NCBI GenBank assembly: GCA_043228905.1
Contig: JBHGNT010000015.1
Location: forward strand, 12,090,001-12,154,000
DNA from: Azolla caroliniana
Lineage: Eukaryota > Polypodiophyta
DNA: 64,000 nucleotides
Direction of reading: 5' to 3'
Below the pieces are notes generated by a model. It made no database searches and was not told the origin of the DNA. It worked only from the letters and a program-made list of their open reading frames with translations. Positions 43,700 to 54,488 of the stretch are shown one piece after another; the stretch's first letter is position 1, and the number at the start of each line of letters is the position of its first letter. A program made the position numbers and the translations under genes.

Positions 43700-45212
43700 T
43701 TACGGCGCCCAATCGCATCACGCGGTCTCGGCCACCTGCCCGACACCCTGAGCCAGTTGAAGGAACTTCCGACTCGGCGGTCACTGACCAATATTTCCAG
43801 GACCTATTAGAGGCTCACTGGTTGCAATCCTCACCACTCGATACCCAGTCGCGAGTTGATTCCGCACCAACCTCCCCCCGCCAAGCCCTCCAGAGGTCAC
43901 CCAACTTGACCCTAACCCTTTTCGGGCTTTACCTGAAGACTCGGATCTCGATACCATGCATTACCCTTATCCACAATATACAGATGGCCCCGACGCGGAA
44001 TCACACACTCGTGCTTTCATGTCCACATGGCAGGCCAACCACTCGACGCAGTGGTTATCGGCTACCGAAATCAAGTTCTCCAAAATCACGGAATTTGCTC
44101 TATCCCTCGATGGGCCGACTGCTCGATGGTATTCCCACCTCGACGTGGGGGAGGTCACAACATTCCAAGACGTCCGAACAAAGTTTCTAGAATTATTTCA
44201 CCGCGAAGTTCCGAAGCGTGAACTGCTTCGGCAGTTCTTTTCCATGAGCCAAGAACCTCACGAGACGGTCGCCCAGTTCACGATCCAGTTTCAGGATCTC
44301 TACCGACAACTGGCCGACGATGTCTCCGCTCATCACATTCCGGCTACCTTCCTTTCTAGCTTACGGGAGCCTCTACGGACGACTCTCGCACTTACCAATT
44401 TCTCTAACCAGACGATCGAGCAAGTCATCGCACGATTCCTCTCCATGGGCTCTTTGCAAAGCACCCTTCCTCAGGAGGACAAATGTTTCCGACAAGCCCT
44501 TCGATGCACCGCCTTCTCGGGCTCACGCCATCTAGCTCTCGAGTGCCCTCACCGGCTACATTGTCCAATCTGTCAGTCCTGATCCCACACGATCGAACAA
44601 TGCAAATACAACATGCTCAATCGCGCAACGACAGCTCCGGTTCGCTAGATCAAGCCTCGAAATACATACTCACGGTAGGACGAACGTCAGTCATACCAAC
44701 ATCGGGAGAACGAGCGACCACGATCCCCGGATCGTCAGCGCCGCGACGACGACCGCTACCGCCACGACAACCGCCATGACCAATACCGCGATGACCAATA
44801 TAGAGCAAACGATGAGTATGACCGGTACGATGACGACCGGGATGACCGGTACGATCAACGGTATTCACGAAACGATAGAAGAAACTCGTACAGAGGTTCG
44901 TGGAACAATCGACGGCATAACGACAATCGTCGTCGGGACCCCCCTCCAAACGTACCGCACAACTCTCTTCCCCATAACGCGCCACGGGCCAACACGCCTA
45001 CACAAGCGGCCCGAAACCGCTCACAACCTTTCCCACACACTGAGCACAGTGACACCAGCAACTCGGCATTTGTTACCTGCTTTAAGTGTAACGAGACGAC
45101 GCATCAATCGCGAGTCGACCACAGAACCGGAGGGGACCCAACATCAAAAATCAAAGGAGGCCAGCCTGACCTCCACGGCCATGGTACCAGTAGAGTCATG
45201 GCTCCAAGTAGG
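43700..45212 (+). pseudogene. Gypsy-type gag of element H, frameshifted and with stops
   Basis: The main part reads from about 43875 in the frame of ATG 43956: a retrotransposon gag domain (WYSHLDVGEVTTF, then QDVRTKFLELFHREVPKREL and EPHETVAQFTIQFQDLYRQL), a first zinc knuckle (CPIC..SHTIEQC, 44562-44603), a long Arg/Asp/Tyr-rich tail (about 44700-44960, with DDRYRHDNRHDQYRDD) and a second, incomplete knuckle CFKCNETTH (near 45080). Three in-frame stops (TGA 44580 inside the first knuckle, TAG near 44646 and 44682) and one frameshift near 43875 interrupt it. At least the two TAGs could be C-to-T changes of CAG. The protein would have bound RNA and formed particles. Confidence 0.85.
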
Positions 45213-47049
45213 TAGGATCGAGCATGGACAAACAACGCAGATATCAGAGGAGGAAGTCCTCGGTTACAAAGACCTCCCCGTAGAGGCATACGAGTTTAGT
45301 GCACTACTTCGACTAGGCACAACATATGAGTTAATGGATTTCCTCGCGCACGCCCAAGTAGCTGCCGCCGCTCGTATGGCCGAGGAGCACACGAAAACCA
45401 AGATGACCCAACGCGCTCTAATGGGAGAAATCGAACCACACGAGGATCGCGCCTTATAGAAGATAGGGCGGAAGAAGCAAGCACAAAATGCTTCTCTCCT
45501 CATGGAGTTACCAGATCTGAACACGACCTTAGTCGAGGCATATCGAAATCTGCATCACACAACTCAGGCAGTCAATGACATGGCCCAACGTATCAAAACG
45601 ACACAACAGCAAGCCAAACGGGCCACCGAGTTATGGCAAGCCGCCGAGCAGAAACTGGTGTCATTAGAGCAGCAACATCAAGAACAACCGCCCTTAAGCC
45701 TCCTTGCCCCAAGAAACGATGTCCCACTAGCCCCTCTACCGAACCCGAGCCTGAGTGTTATTGTTACTGAAGCACACAACGACAACACAGCTCACCCCAG
45801 GGTAGCCACGGTCGATGCAAGCACAATGACGGATTCGTTACAGACAAGCAAGACATCGTCACGGGTAGATAAAAGCCCGCACCCCCAAACCAGCCACGCT
45901 TCCACGCAAACGCCACCACCACTTGTTGTCATGGAAAGATCTACACAGACGGACAGGGAACCCACTCCCCGGAACCAGCAAGCTACAACCCAGACAGGGC
46001 CTCCCCTCCATGACTACCAAGAGGAGCTTAAGGCCCAGATTGCTCTGGCCGAGTTAGCAGAACAAAACCACAACAACATTATTAGCCAACTATGGGAACA
46101 AGCAGCGGGCCGTGAAACTGACCTCAAGCGACTGCTTGCTGAAAGCTCGGCCGCACTCAAAGGACAAGAAAGAGAGGTGATGAACCTGCAGGTCTCTATC
46201 ACCAAGACCAAAGAACGATTCATCAAAGAAGGAAAGCGGAATAGCCAATGGGAACGCGAGCTATTCGCAAACAACCAGGAATTACGCTGTCAACAAAGGG
46301 CATTACAAGAATTGGCAAACGAACACATGCAAACGTGGAGGATCTCTGAAGAGCAAAGGGCGAAAATTTCCAATGCTTATCACCAATTGCAAACAGAGGA
46401 CATCGCCGCCAGGGAACGACAACAGGACGCTTGGAGACAGGAAATGGACGAAACTGTAGCTCAGCTCACCAAACCTTACAAGCAGACAATCGTGCTTGTA
46501 ACTGCAAAAGCAAAAGAAAACCAAGCTACTCTGGCGCTCCTCATCCGCAAATTCCAAGAAGACGCCAAGGCCGCAAGGGAGGAAGTGGAAGTTCACCGAG
46601 CTAGCATCGGCATGGACGATACTAAAATAAATATCCTAATCAATAAATATCACCAGCAATTCACCAAGAAGATCGAGGAAACGCTCAATTGGGTATGGCA
46701 AGAATGGTCAGCCCAAGCCGTTGAACTACACATATTATGCGCGGATGTCGAGAACCGAAGGAAGGAGGGCCGAGGGTTTTACAAGATGGATGACACCAGC
46801 ATCCAGACCCTCCGTGAAGACTTGACTGAGGAATATCATACCTTAGCAGCATCCCACATCGCGGCCATCGAGCAACTTCTAGAGGAATTCAACGACGATC
46901 AAATGATGTTCCGTTTAGACGCTGAAGCTTACGAGGAGGAACGCCTAGCTACCGTGACTAACAAAGCTCCCACGACCGATGAGCACGAACCCAAGCCACC
47001 CACCACGGAAGCTAGACAGGATATCCTCTGCATATTAGAAGAGGATTAA
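45181..47049 (+). CDS. Element H ORF2: coiled-coil protein with TQT motifs, function unknown
   Basis: I do not recognise the family. The frame is open from ATG 45181 (overlapping the gag end by 32 bp) to TAA 47047-47049, 623 codons, except for one TAG at 45457-45459 in CTTATAGAAG, perhaps CAG originally. The uninterrupted part starts at ATG 45502 (515 aa). From that Met, residues 1-60 are Gln-rich helix, 65-170 a Pro/Thr-rich disordered linker, and about 172-480 heptad-like charged helix, probably coiled coil. The linker holds four evenly oriented motifs: STMTD (nt 45823), STQTP (45904), STQTD (45943), TTQTG (45988). TQT with upstream K/R/A is the core of ligands of the dynein light chain LC8. 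No protease, RT or integrase motifs. It could be a structural partner of gag or a captured host sequence. Confidence 0.8.
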
Positions 47050-47163
47050 AACAAACCCATAAGCCCATGTATAAATGGGCAACTTTTGTAAACTTTTTTG
47101 TTTTTGCAAAATCCGTGGTTATACCTCCACATTGTGAATCGTGGGTCCGACGGACAAAGTCCT

Positions 47164-47180
47164 GTCCCACGGGCGTGCCA
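47164..47180 (+). other. Inverse complement of the H primer site, where a purine tract is expected
   Basis: CGGGCGTGCCA (47170-47180) is the exact inverse complement of 11 bases of the primer site at 43636-43646, two bases before the 3' LTR. The preceding GTCCCA would extend pairing to the GGTGGGAC form of this primer site known from other plant elements, with one base missing. No purine run is seen here. Confidence 0.8.
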
Positions 47181-47182
47181 GG

Positions 47183-47682
47183 TGTTGTCCATAGGCCAGA
47201 AATATAAATACATAATATGTAAACTCGTCGGTAAGTAGAAAAGTAGGTGAGGAAATAGGTAGAAGTAGAATAAATCGACTTTTTAGCCCTCACAATCAGC
47301 CGATGGCTCGGCTCTGTCTAAAGAAGAGAAATATATAAACCGAGATTTGCATACCTCGAAGGGGGAGAGATCTAGATTATTTAGCGAGGTTAATATCGTG
47401 GCACTGACCTTTGCACAAACTGTTTTCAGCCGAGAGCCGTGTACTGTGATCACTGTGAGCTTTCTCATTTAATATAAGTCTCGTTCTTATTGTTCCTTCA
47501 TCTGTGTATTCTCCCTGTACTCGTAAACCGAGCTACGTCTATGACTAACGGGTTGTAGCCCGTGTACGCTCCTCGTTACCATAACGTCTTCTCGGTGCAG
47601 AAGAGGCTTCCACGTAACACGACCCCTTGATACCGATAGCTTGTGGCCTCATCGAAGGTGTTTCCCCTAGAAACGGTTAACA
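47183..47682 (+). mobile_element. 3' LTR of element H
   Basis: 500 bp, same ends as the 5' LTR, about 5% different. Confidence 0.92.
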
Positions 47683-47687
47683 AAACA

Positions 47688-47930
47688 TAGCTACATCCAT
47701 ACAAACAATTCTAAAATTTAATTTTTTAATTTAAAAAAAATAGAACAATTAGTAAAAATAAAAATAAAAATAAGATAAAAAACATTAGAAAATTTTTGTT
47801 GCGTCATTGCGTGATGACTAAAGCATGCCGCTTTCTGCATCACACAATGACACAATTAGTGACCCTATTATGTAGTCGTGTGATTGTGAAAATTTCCTTC
47901 ATGATCCTTGCTAGTCTTCGATGAGCAGCA
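47688..47930. other. AT-rich spacer with an 18-bp hairpin
   Basis: An A-rich run (47750-47780) is followed by an inverted repeat with arms 47799-47816 and 47838-47855 (16 of 18 bases pair). No gene. It could be the remains of a small inverted-repeat element. Confidence 0.6.
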
Positions 47931-48016
47931 TGTTGTAGACAAGGTCGTCTGATGCGGAAGGTCAAATAGCATTCGATTCGTGTTGAGTACCTGCGTATGA
48001 CAGTTTCTGAGATCGT

Positions 48017-48050
<34 letters not shown>

Positions 48051-48234
48051 ACAAAAGAGTCTTTCTATTCAATAGAAACAACAATACAACCAACCTTACA
48101 AAAAGGTTACAAGGTCACTATATATAGTGACCGACTTAGGGCAACTACCATTTATGCTAATTACACAAATGGCCCAAACTTGATCTATACAAAGGGATAG
48201 TGTGAATACATCCATTATACACTTGTATTCGACA
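47931..48234 (-). mobile_element. 3' LTR of element A'
   Basis: On the plus strand starts TGTTGTAGACAAGG and ends TATTCGACA. Same order of parts as the A LTR, including the 20-bp palindrome (48113-48132) and a GA run, but with clearly more differences than the coding region shows. Confidence 0.9.
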
Positions 48235-48427
48235 CTCCCCCGTAATGGGCGTATACATGGGTTATCTAAGATTACAGGTATAAACCTAGGTTCTCCGACA
48301 TATCCGTTTTGTTCGAGTCGGCAGGGTCCGAAGGCAGAAGACCGGACTGGTCGGGTCGGAAGAGTTGAAGCCGATCGTTAAGGAACTGATGTCGGTTGTC
48401 GGAAACCATCCTGCGCTGTGTCCGGCT

Positions 48428-51400
48428 CTAACCGGACTGGTTTGTCGTTACGCCCATCTGATGCCGAAGGGACCGAAAGCGGTCTGCCGAAAGACACTTG
48501 GTCATTCCATCTGCGACATTGTCGGTTGTGGATATTTTCTCTAGACCGATTTTCCCTGAAATGACGCAGTCCCGAACGAAGTGATATCGAACGTCGATAT
48601 GTTTGGAGGCGTTGTGGTGAACCGGATTTCTCGACAAGGCAACAGCACCTTGACTGTCGCTATAGACAACTGGAGCCGAGTCATGGTCGACTTGCCGAAA
48701 CGTGTGCGCCAGCCGGCCGAGCCACAAAGCTTCTTTCGCAGCGTCGGACGCAGCTACATATTCTGCTTCGGTCGTTGAGGTCGCTGTGCACTCCTGAAGT
48801 TTCGACTTCCACGAAATTGCTCCATTGCCGAATTTGAAGCAGTATCCGGTTGTTGATTTCCGACTGTCTATACAGCCGGCGAAGTCCGAGTCGGTGTAAC
48901 CGACTACGCCTGAGGTTGAGTTCGGACCGAAAAGAATGCCGTGATCTTTTGTGCCAGCCAGATATTTGAACACATGCTTGACTGCGTTCCAATGCGATCG
49001 GCTAGGATTGTGCATAAATCTGCTAACGACTCCTACGGCATGAGAGATATCAGGCCGTGTCGCGACCATCAGGTACATAAGGGAGCCGACTGCCGGTGCA
49101 TACGGTACCGACTTCATATCTTCCCCCTCCGGACCGGATGTCGGGCAGTCTCGCTGAGAGAGCCGAAGATTCATGGGGAGCAGGGTTGAAGCAGATTTGG
49201 CTGATTGCATGTTGAAGCGTTCCAAGACACATCCGATATAGTCGGTCTGAGACAAAAAAAGATGTCGTTTGTCGCGATGCCGACTAATCTTCATGCCGAG
49301 TATGTGTCGTGCCGGACCGAGGTCCTTCATGGCAAACTTCAACCGCAGTTGCCGAATGAGATCGGCAAGTTCGCCCGCATGGCGTCCAGAAATTAGCATG
49401 TCGTCCACGTAAATGATGAGGAAGATGGGTGATCCATCTTGAGCTGTGTTGGTAAAAAGACAATGGTCCTCATCGCTTTTTGAGAAGCCGATCGATTGGA
49501 TGAAGTCGTCGAACTTCTTGTACCATTGTCGCGGTGCCTGTTTGAGGCCGTATAGACTCTTCCTGAGTCGGCAGACTAGATGTTCTTGGCCAGTTGCCAC
49601 GAAGCCTTTTGGCTGTTCCATATAAATTTCCTCTTCAAGATCACCATGGAGGAAGGCTGTTTTGACATCTAGCTGAATCAGCTCCAAGTTGTCGGCTGCC
49701 ACGACGCCGAGTAGAAAACGAAGGGTTGTCATTTTCACCACTGGTGAAAAAATCTCGTCGAAGTCGACGCCATATTCTTGTCGGAAGCCCTTCGCAACTA
49801 ATCTGGCCTTGTACTTGGGGGTGGTCGAATCAGACGTCTCTTTTAGTCGATAAACCCACTTGCAAGGAAGAGCACGTCGATTCTTAGGTAGTTCGACCAG
49901 ATCCCAAGTCTTGTTTGCCCGAATGGAGTGCATTTCCGACTCCATCGCCAGATGCCAGGTGGCTGAATCGACAGATGTCGATGCTTCTTCGTAAGACGTC
50001 GGTTCGCCGGCGTCGGTGAAGAAAATTCCAGGAGAATACCTCTCCGGAGGTTGCGACAGTCTCTCGGATCGTCGAGGTATGATTGGACTGGTCGCATCGG
50101 GTATCGAGGTCGGATGGTCCGAAAGCGAATTATTCTACTGTGCCGAGTCAGAGTTGTCCGAGTCGGTGGTGTATGGTTCAGCTACCCGTGAAGCTGACCG
50201 TGTGTTAAGAGCGGGGCCTTCTTGAAGGGTCGGCACATCGGAAAATGTTACCCTTCGGACTTCGATCGGTTTTTCGACTGATGGATTCATAGCCGACTCG
50301 TTGAACACAACGTCCGAACTTCGAACGATTTGTCTGCGTTCGGGGTCCCAGAGTCGGTATCCCATTTCGCCGTCTGATCCATATCCAAGGAAAATGCATT
50401 TCCTGGACCGAGGTGCAAGTTTTCAGCGATCATCTTTCGGAATAAGGGCGTATGCCTCGCATCCGAAGATCCTCAGCTTGTCGTAATTCGGCTTACTGCC
50501 GATCCATAGTTCCTGAGGAATTTGAAGTCCTAGAGGTCTACTTGGCGACATATTGATTATGTGTACTGCCGTGAGTAGAGCCTCTGCCCAGAAGCCATCC
50601 GACAGTCCGGAGTGTTGGAGCATGGAAACTATCCGTTCTTGGATTGTCCGATTCATTCGTTCTGCAATCCCGTTTTGCTCCGGACTGTGTGGTGCCGTAA
50701 ATTCACGTCGGATGCCGCGTTGTCGGCAGAATTTGACGAATTCTTCTGATTTGAACTCTCCCCCATTGTCGGTCCGAAAGCATTTCAGTTTTCGGTCAGT
50801 TTGATTTTCTACCATAGCGAGCCAATCGGAGAAGATCGAGAAGACACGATCTTTGGTGCGAATTGGATAAGCCCACACCTTTCGAGTCGAATCGTCAATA
50901 AAACTGACGAAGTAAGAGGCACCGCCTAGAGACTGATGCGGCATTGGGCCACAGACGTCCGAGTGGACTAAATCGAGAGGTCTCGTTTCTCTTGGTGCTG
51001 ATGTCGGGTGTGATGCGGCTGCTTGTTTGCCATACTGGCAGTGTTCGCAGAATTGATGGTCCGAGAAGGAGAGTTTAGGGATGTATCCGGCTCTAGATAG
51101 GTGCGTAATGCCGGCCTTGCTGAGGTGTCCTAATCTTCTGTGCCATAGTGATGACACAGGAATATCCACCAAAAACAGGTTACCCTCTCTGAGCGTAACA
51201 TGTAACGGATACAGTGAGTGTATCTTGGGTCCTCTAGCAAGCAGGAGGTTCCCCCTGTGGAGTGTCCACCCTCCCGAAGAGAAACCGGCACGAATGCCGT
51301 CCTCATCTAGTTGTCCGACTGAGATCAATGGCCTTGAGAGCTCGGGTACATGTCGGACATTGTGAAGTACAAGTGTAGAGCCACCTGCAAGGTTGAGCTC

Positions 51401-51860
51401 TACTGTGCCGATTCCAATGATGTCACAGTGTTGCGAGTTGCCGACTCGAACTGAGTCGGAGTGACGGACCGTATATTGCCGAAATTGGGATCGATGAGGA
51501 GTCACGTGAAATGACGCGCCCGAATCTAAGAGCCATGTGCTCGATTCTTCAGTCGTGAGCAGAACTTCTGATCCGACTGGATTTTCGATTCATAGTATAT
51601 TCGGGTCGTTTGGTAGCACATCAGCTGAGAAGCTGACGTAATTGATCTCCTCATGCCGGCCACTCTTCTTGTCTGATTTCTGAGACTTGTTGTTCTTGTT
51701 CTTGAGTGCGCGGCAGTCGGCTTTGATGTGTCCGGGTTTCTTGCAATAGTTGCAGATTCGATTATCCCGTGACTGGCTCCGTCTTCGCTGATTGTTCGGC
51801 TGCCGTGAGGAATCTCTTCCTCGTATGTTCGATCGGTCTGTCGAACCTTGTACTATGTAA
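48428..51860 (-). pseudogene. gag-pol of A', interrupted by three nonsense mutations
   Basis: Contains the gag tail and zinc knuckle (CNYCKKPGHIKADC near 51740), protease (DSGA near 51520), integrase (to about 50423), RT with YVDD near 49400 and RNase H to the stop near 48428. Relative to A three codons became stops: a TCA-equivalent near 51590 (TGA), a CGA-equivalent near 50423 (TGA) and a CAG-equivalent near 50132 (TAG). It also has a 15-bp in-frame difference: five extra codons (SQKSD) after the knuckle, absent from A. Otherwise the frame is continuous, so decay has just begun. Confidence 0.92.
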
Positions 51861-51964
51861 TGGGTGAACATGGAGGGTAGTGTCCATCCATAGCTAGTGT
51901 ACTCAAGATAAAAACCACGTATCTACCAACATTTCAAAGTCTCTCTACATAAGGAAATGGAAAG
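51861..51964. other. Short spacer between A' and E'
   Basis: Unassigned sequence at the truncated 5' end of A'. Confidence 0.5.
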
Positions 51965-52229
51965 TGTAGGTGATGTTATGCAGGGGGAGTGGATTGTGTG
52001 TGTGAGTGTACGTAAGACAAGCACAAAGAGAGAGAGAGAGAGAGCTTGGAACAGAAAGCTATATTAGTGAAAGATAAAATTACATCCAACAGTAACTAAG
52101 TTACAAAAGGTTGGTTTAAATACCAACTAATCTAGGGCAACTGCCCTTTCTACTATTTACAAAATTAGCCTATTATGTCCATTGGCTAGTGTGAAAGCCA
52201 TTTGAGGAAGTTGAGTTCAATTCTCAACA
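51965..52229 (-). mobile_element. 3' LTR of element E' (relative of E)
   Basis: On the plus strand it ends GTTCAATTCTCAACA, matching the inverted start of the E LTR. It contains AGGGCAACTGCCCT (52134-52147), TTTAAATACCAACT and a GA run. It is followed by CGCCCCTTCGAACAC, inverse of the purine-rich end of E (GTTCGAAGGGGCG). Confidence 0.85.
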
Positions 52230-52812
52230 CGCCCCTTCGAACACAACTTTTGAACGCCGAAAAATTGATTCGGTTCAATCTTCGAAACATTTCGATTCGG
52301 CTAAATCGACTTCGACTTTCAAATTCGGTTGTTCGCCTTAGTTATTCAAAACGATGTCGATTGTTCAATTGCTTCGTGCTCCCTGTTCACCTCGACTGTC
52401 ATCATCATACTTTGACTCCTTTGGTCGGTTTCGATCGACTGATTGGGTATTATTCGGCCATGGCGGTGCTTCTATTCGGTACTCCCCCTCAAGCTCAGCA
52501 ATGCAGATATCGTGAGACTAAGGTCCAATGTAAATTGTGCGAGCTTGTCAACTCCTGAGGCTTTTGTGAAGATGTCGGCAACCTGAAGGTTTGTGTTGAT
52601 GTGTTGTATGTCGACATCTCCAACTTGAATGCGCTCTCAGATGAAGTGATATTGTAGTTCAATGTCCTTAGTTCCCGCGTGGAACACTGGGTTCCGAGCC
52701 AGGTAGATATTGCTCATGTTGTCACAGTATAGGAGAATCGGATCCTTGATAGGAACGCCCAGATCCTTCAATATACGCTTCAGCCACACGGCTTCGCATG
52801 CAGCAACGACCA
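52230..52812 (-). pseudogene. 3' end of E' pol (RNase H)
   Basis: Minus-strand sequence matches the E C-terminus: VWLKRILKDLGVPIKDPILL and YCDNMSNIYLARNPVFHAG in the RNase H domain, then the degenerate tail. It is cut at 52812 by the LTR of element I. Confidence 0.88.
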
Positions 52813-53358
52813 TGTTGCAAATATTGCTTAGCCACAACCGAGTCTCAAACACACGATGGAAGAAACAGACAAAAGAAACAGGTAGATTGATAAACACTTA
52901 CACTCGAGAGGCAAAACCACGGGAGTTCACTAACTCCAAACCAAATCACTATATGCAAGAGGGAGATACAATGTGAGACTCATAGGCACCGACCTCGAGC
53001 TCTGTGAACTCGCTAACAAGCGGTTACAACAGAAAGTTACTTTCTGTTCTTTTTCCTCTCTCTCTCTCTCTCTTCTCACTTTGTACAACAACAATACTCA
53101 ACTAGAATGATCATCATACATCTAGTTGCCATAGTTATATTTATACTCATATAACTTTTCAAGCTATTTACAAGTATAGCCTCAATGGCACATAGAACAT
53201 ATTTATCAATATGTCCCTTCTCATGGTTCATGTCAGATCTAGTTGGACTCCTTTCGGGTCCATCCGGTTCGGTTTTCGGATATCCTTCCGAATCCATCCG
53301 ATCCATCTTCTTGCTTGAGCTCATCCGGTTCCCATCTGGAGGGACCGGTTTCTCAACA
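52813..53358 (-). mobile_element. 3' LTR of element I
   Basis: Starts TGTTGCAAATATTGC and ends TTTCTCAACA, followed by AACTCCCC (complement of a purine tract). Similar in several blocks to the solo LTR at 24578-25394 but without its 54-bp array. It lies inside E' RNase H. Confidence 0.8.
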
Positions 53359-54488
53359 AACTCCCCTTCACTCCGGCATGGAATGTCTTGCCAATCCGAT
53401 CTGTCTTCAGCACGCGTCCAGCTTGTCAGTTGATAGCACCTTGGTCAACAAATCCAACCCGTTCTCCTCCATGTGGATCTTCACCAGAGTGAAGTCTTGG
53501 TCTTCTACTCTCTCCTGAAGCCAATGATATATGCATTGCATGTGCTTCATCATGGAGTGGTAGGTTGCGTTCTTTGCAAGGTGGATGGTGCTTTGACTAT
53601 CGTAGTAGAGCCGATATTCCTCCAGTCGGATCCCTAGCTCTCTGATGAAGTCCCTCATCCAGATTACTTCCTTGTCGGCTTTCATGACTGCCATGTACTC
53701 CACTTCCATTGTTGACAGTGCAACAGACTTCTGCAACCTCGACTGCCATGATATGGCTCCCCTGCATATGTCATGACGTATCCGGATGTAGATCGGCTGG
53801 TATATGCATCAGCCAACATGTCTGAAAGTGGGTGAATCCTTCAAGTTGGGGTTTACCTGAGCCGAATAGGAGGCACAAGCTCGAGGTACCGGAGTATCCA
53901 CTTGACGACGGCCCAGCGTTCTCTTCCCGAATTGCTCATGAACTGGCTGACCACTCCGACTGCATATCAGATGTCCGGTCCTGTACACACCATTGCATAC
54001 ATGAGGCTTCTGATTGCAGAGGCATACGATATCTTCATCATTTCCGACTTCTTTGCCTTTGCCTTTGGGTTTTGTTTTCCGGACAACTTGCAATTTGCCG
54101 AAAGTGTCAACCCGACCGGCTTAGCATCTGACATGCCGAACCTTTGAAGCACCCTTGTCACATACTTCTCCTGTGATAGCCATAATAGCTTCTTCATCCA
54201 GTCCCGGATTATGTGCATCCCCAAAATCTATTTTGTTGAACCCATATCTTTCATTGCGAATGACTGATTCAAGGCCTTCTTTAGCATCCCGATTATGATA
54301 CGATCCCTTCTGATGATCAACATGTCGTCCATGTACAACAGTAGTATCAAGAAGTATCCTTCGTTGAACTTCTTAACGAATATGCAGTGGTCGGCCTACG
54401 TCGTGTGGTATACGTGATCGGTCATGAAGGAGTCGAACTTCCTGTACCATTGCCGAGGGGCTTGCTTCAGTCCGTACAGGCTCTTCCT
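53359..54488 (-). pseudogene. RNase H and RT 3' part of element I
   Basis: Minus-strand pieces: RNase H (KSVALSTMEVEYMAVMKADK and HLAKNATYHSMMKHM, 53407-53736) and the end of RT (YVTRVLQRFGMSDAKPV near 54150; RNRQ/YVDD region near 54330, reading MDDMLI-like; SLYGLKQAPRQWY near 54450). Frames are broken. Cut at 54488 by the F LTR. Confidence 0.85.

Larger units (their letters stand above)
43131..47682 (+). mobile_element. Element H: complete non-autonomous LTR element with gag and a coiled-coil ORF, no pol
   Basis: Two 500-bp LTRs (43131-43630 and 47183-47682) starting TGTTGTCCATAGG and ending GGTTAACA, flanked by 5-bp duplications AAACA (43126-43130 and 47683-47687). I count about 27 differences between the LTRs, so it is much older than A. 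The primer site is TGGCACGCCCGG, a type used by some Ty3/gypsy elements. Inside are a damaged gypsy-type gag and ORF2, overlapping slightly. No protease, RT, RNase H or integrase motif appears in any frame, so mobility must have relied on enzymes from a partner. Instead of a purine tract, the 3' LTR is preceded by the inverse complement of the primer site. Confidence 0.93.
47931..51860 (-). mobile_element. Element A': 5'-truncated relative of element A
   Basis: 3' LTR at 47931-48234 (followed by CTCCCCCG, the complement of the purine tract), then pol and part of gag on the minus strand, ending at 51860 within gag, shortly before the zinc knuckle. The 5' gag, leader and 5' LTR are missing. Long stretches are nearly identical to A, so they are close family members. 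Not mobile by itself. Confidence 0.92.

Noticed and set aside
44776-45459. 227-codon ORF as an independent protein
   Set aside because: Its first part is gag tail sequence read out of frame (the RY/D-rich tail reads in the gag frame). Only the part from 45181 on belongs to ORF2.
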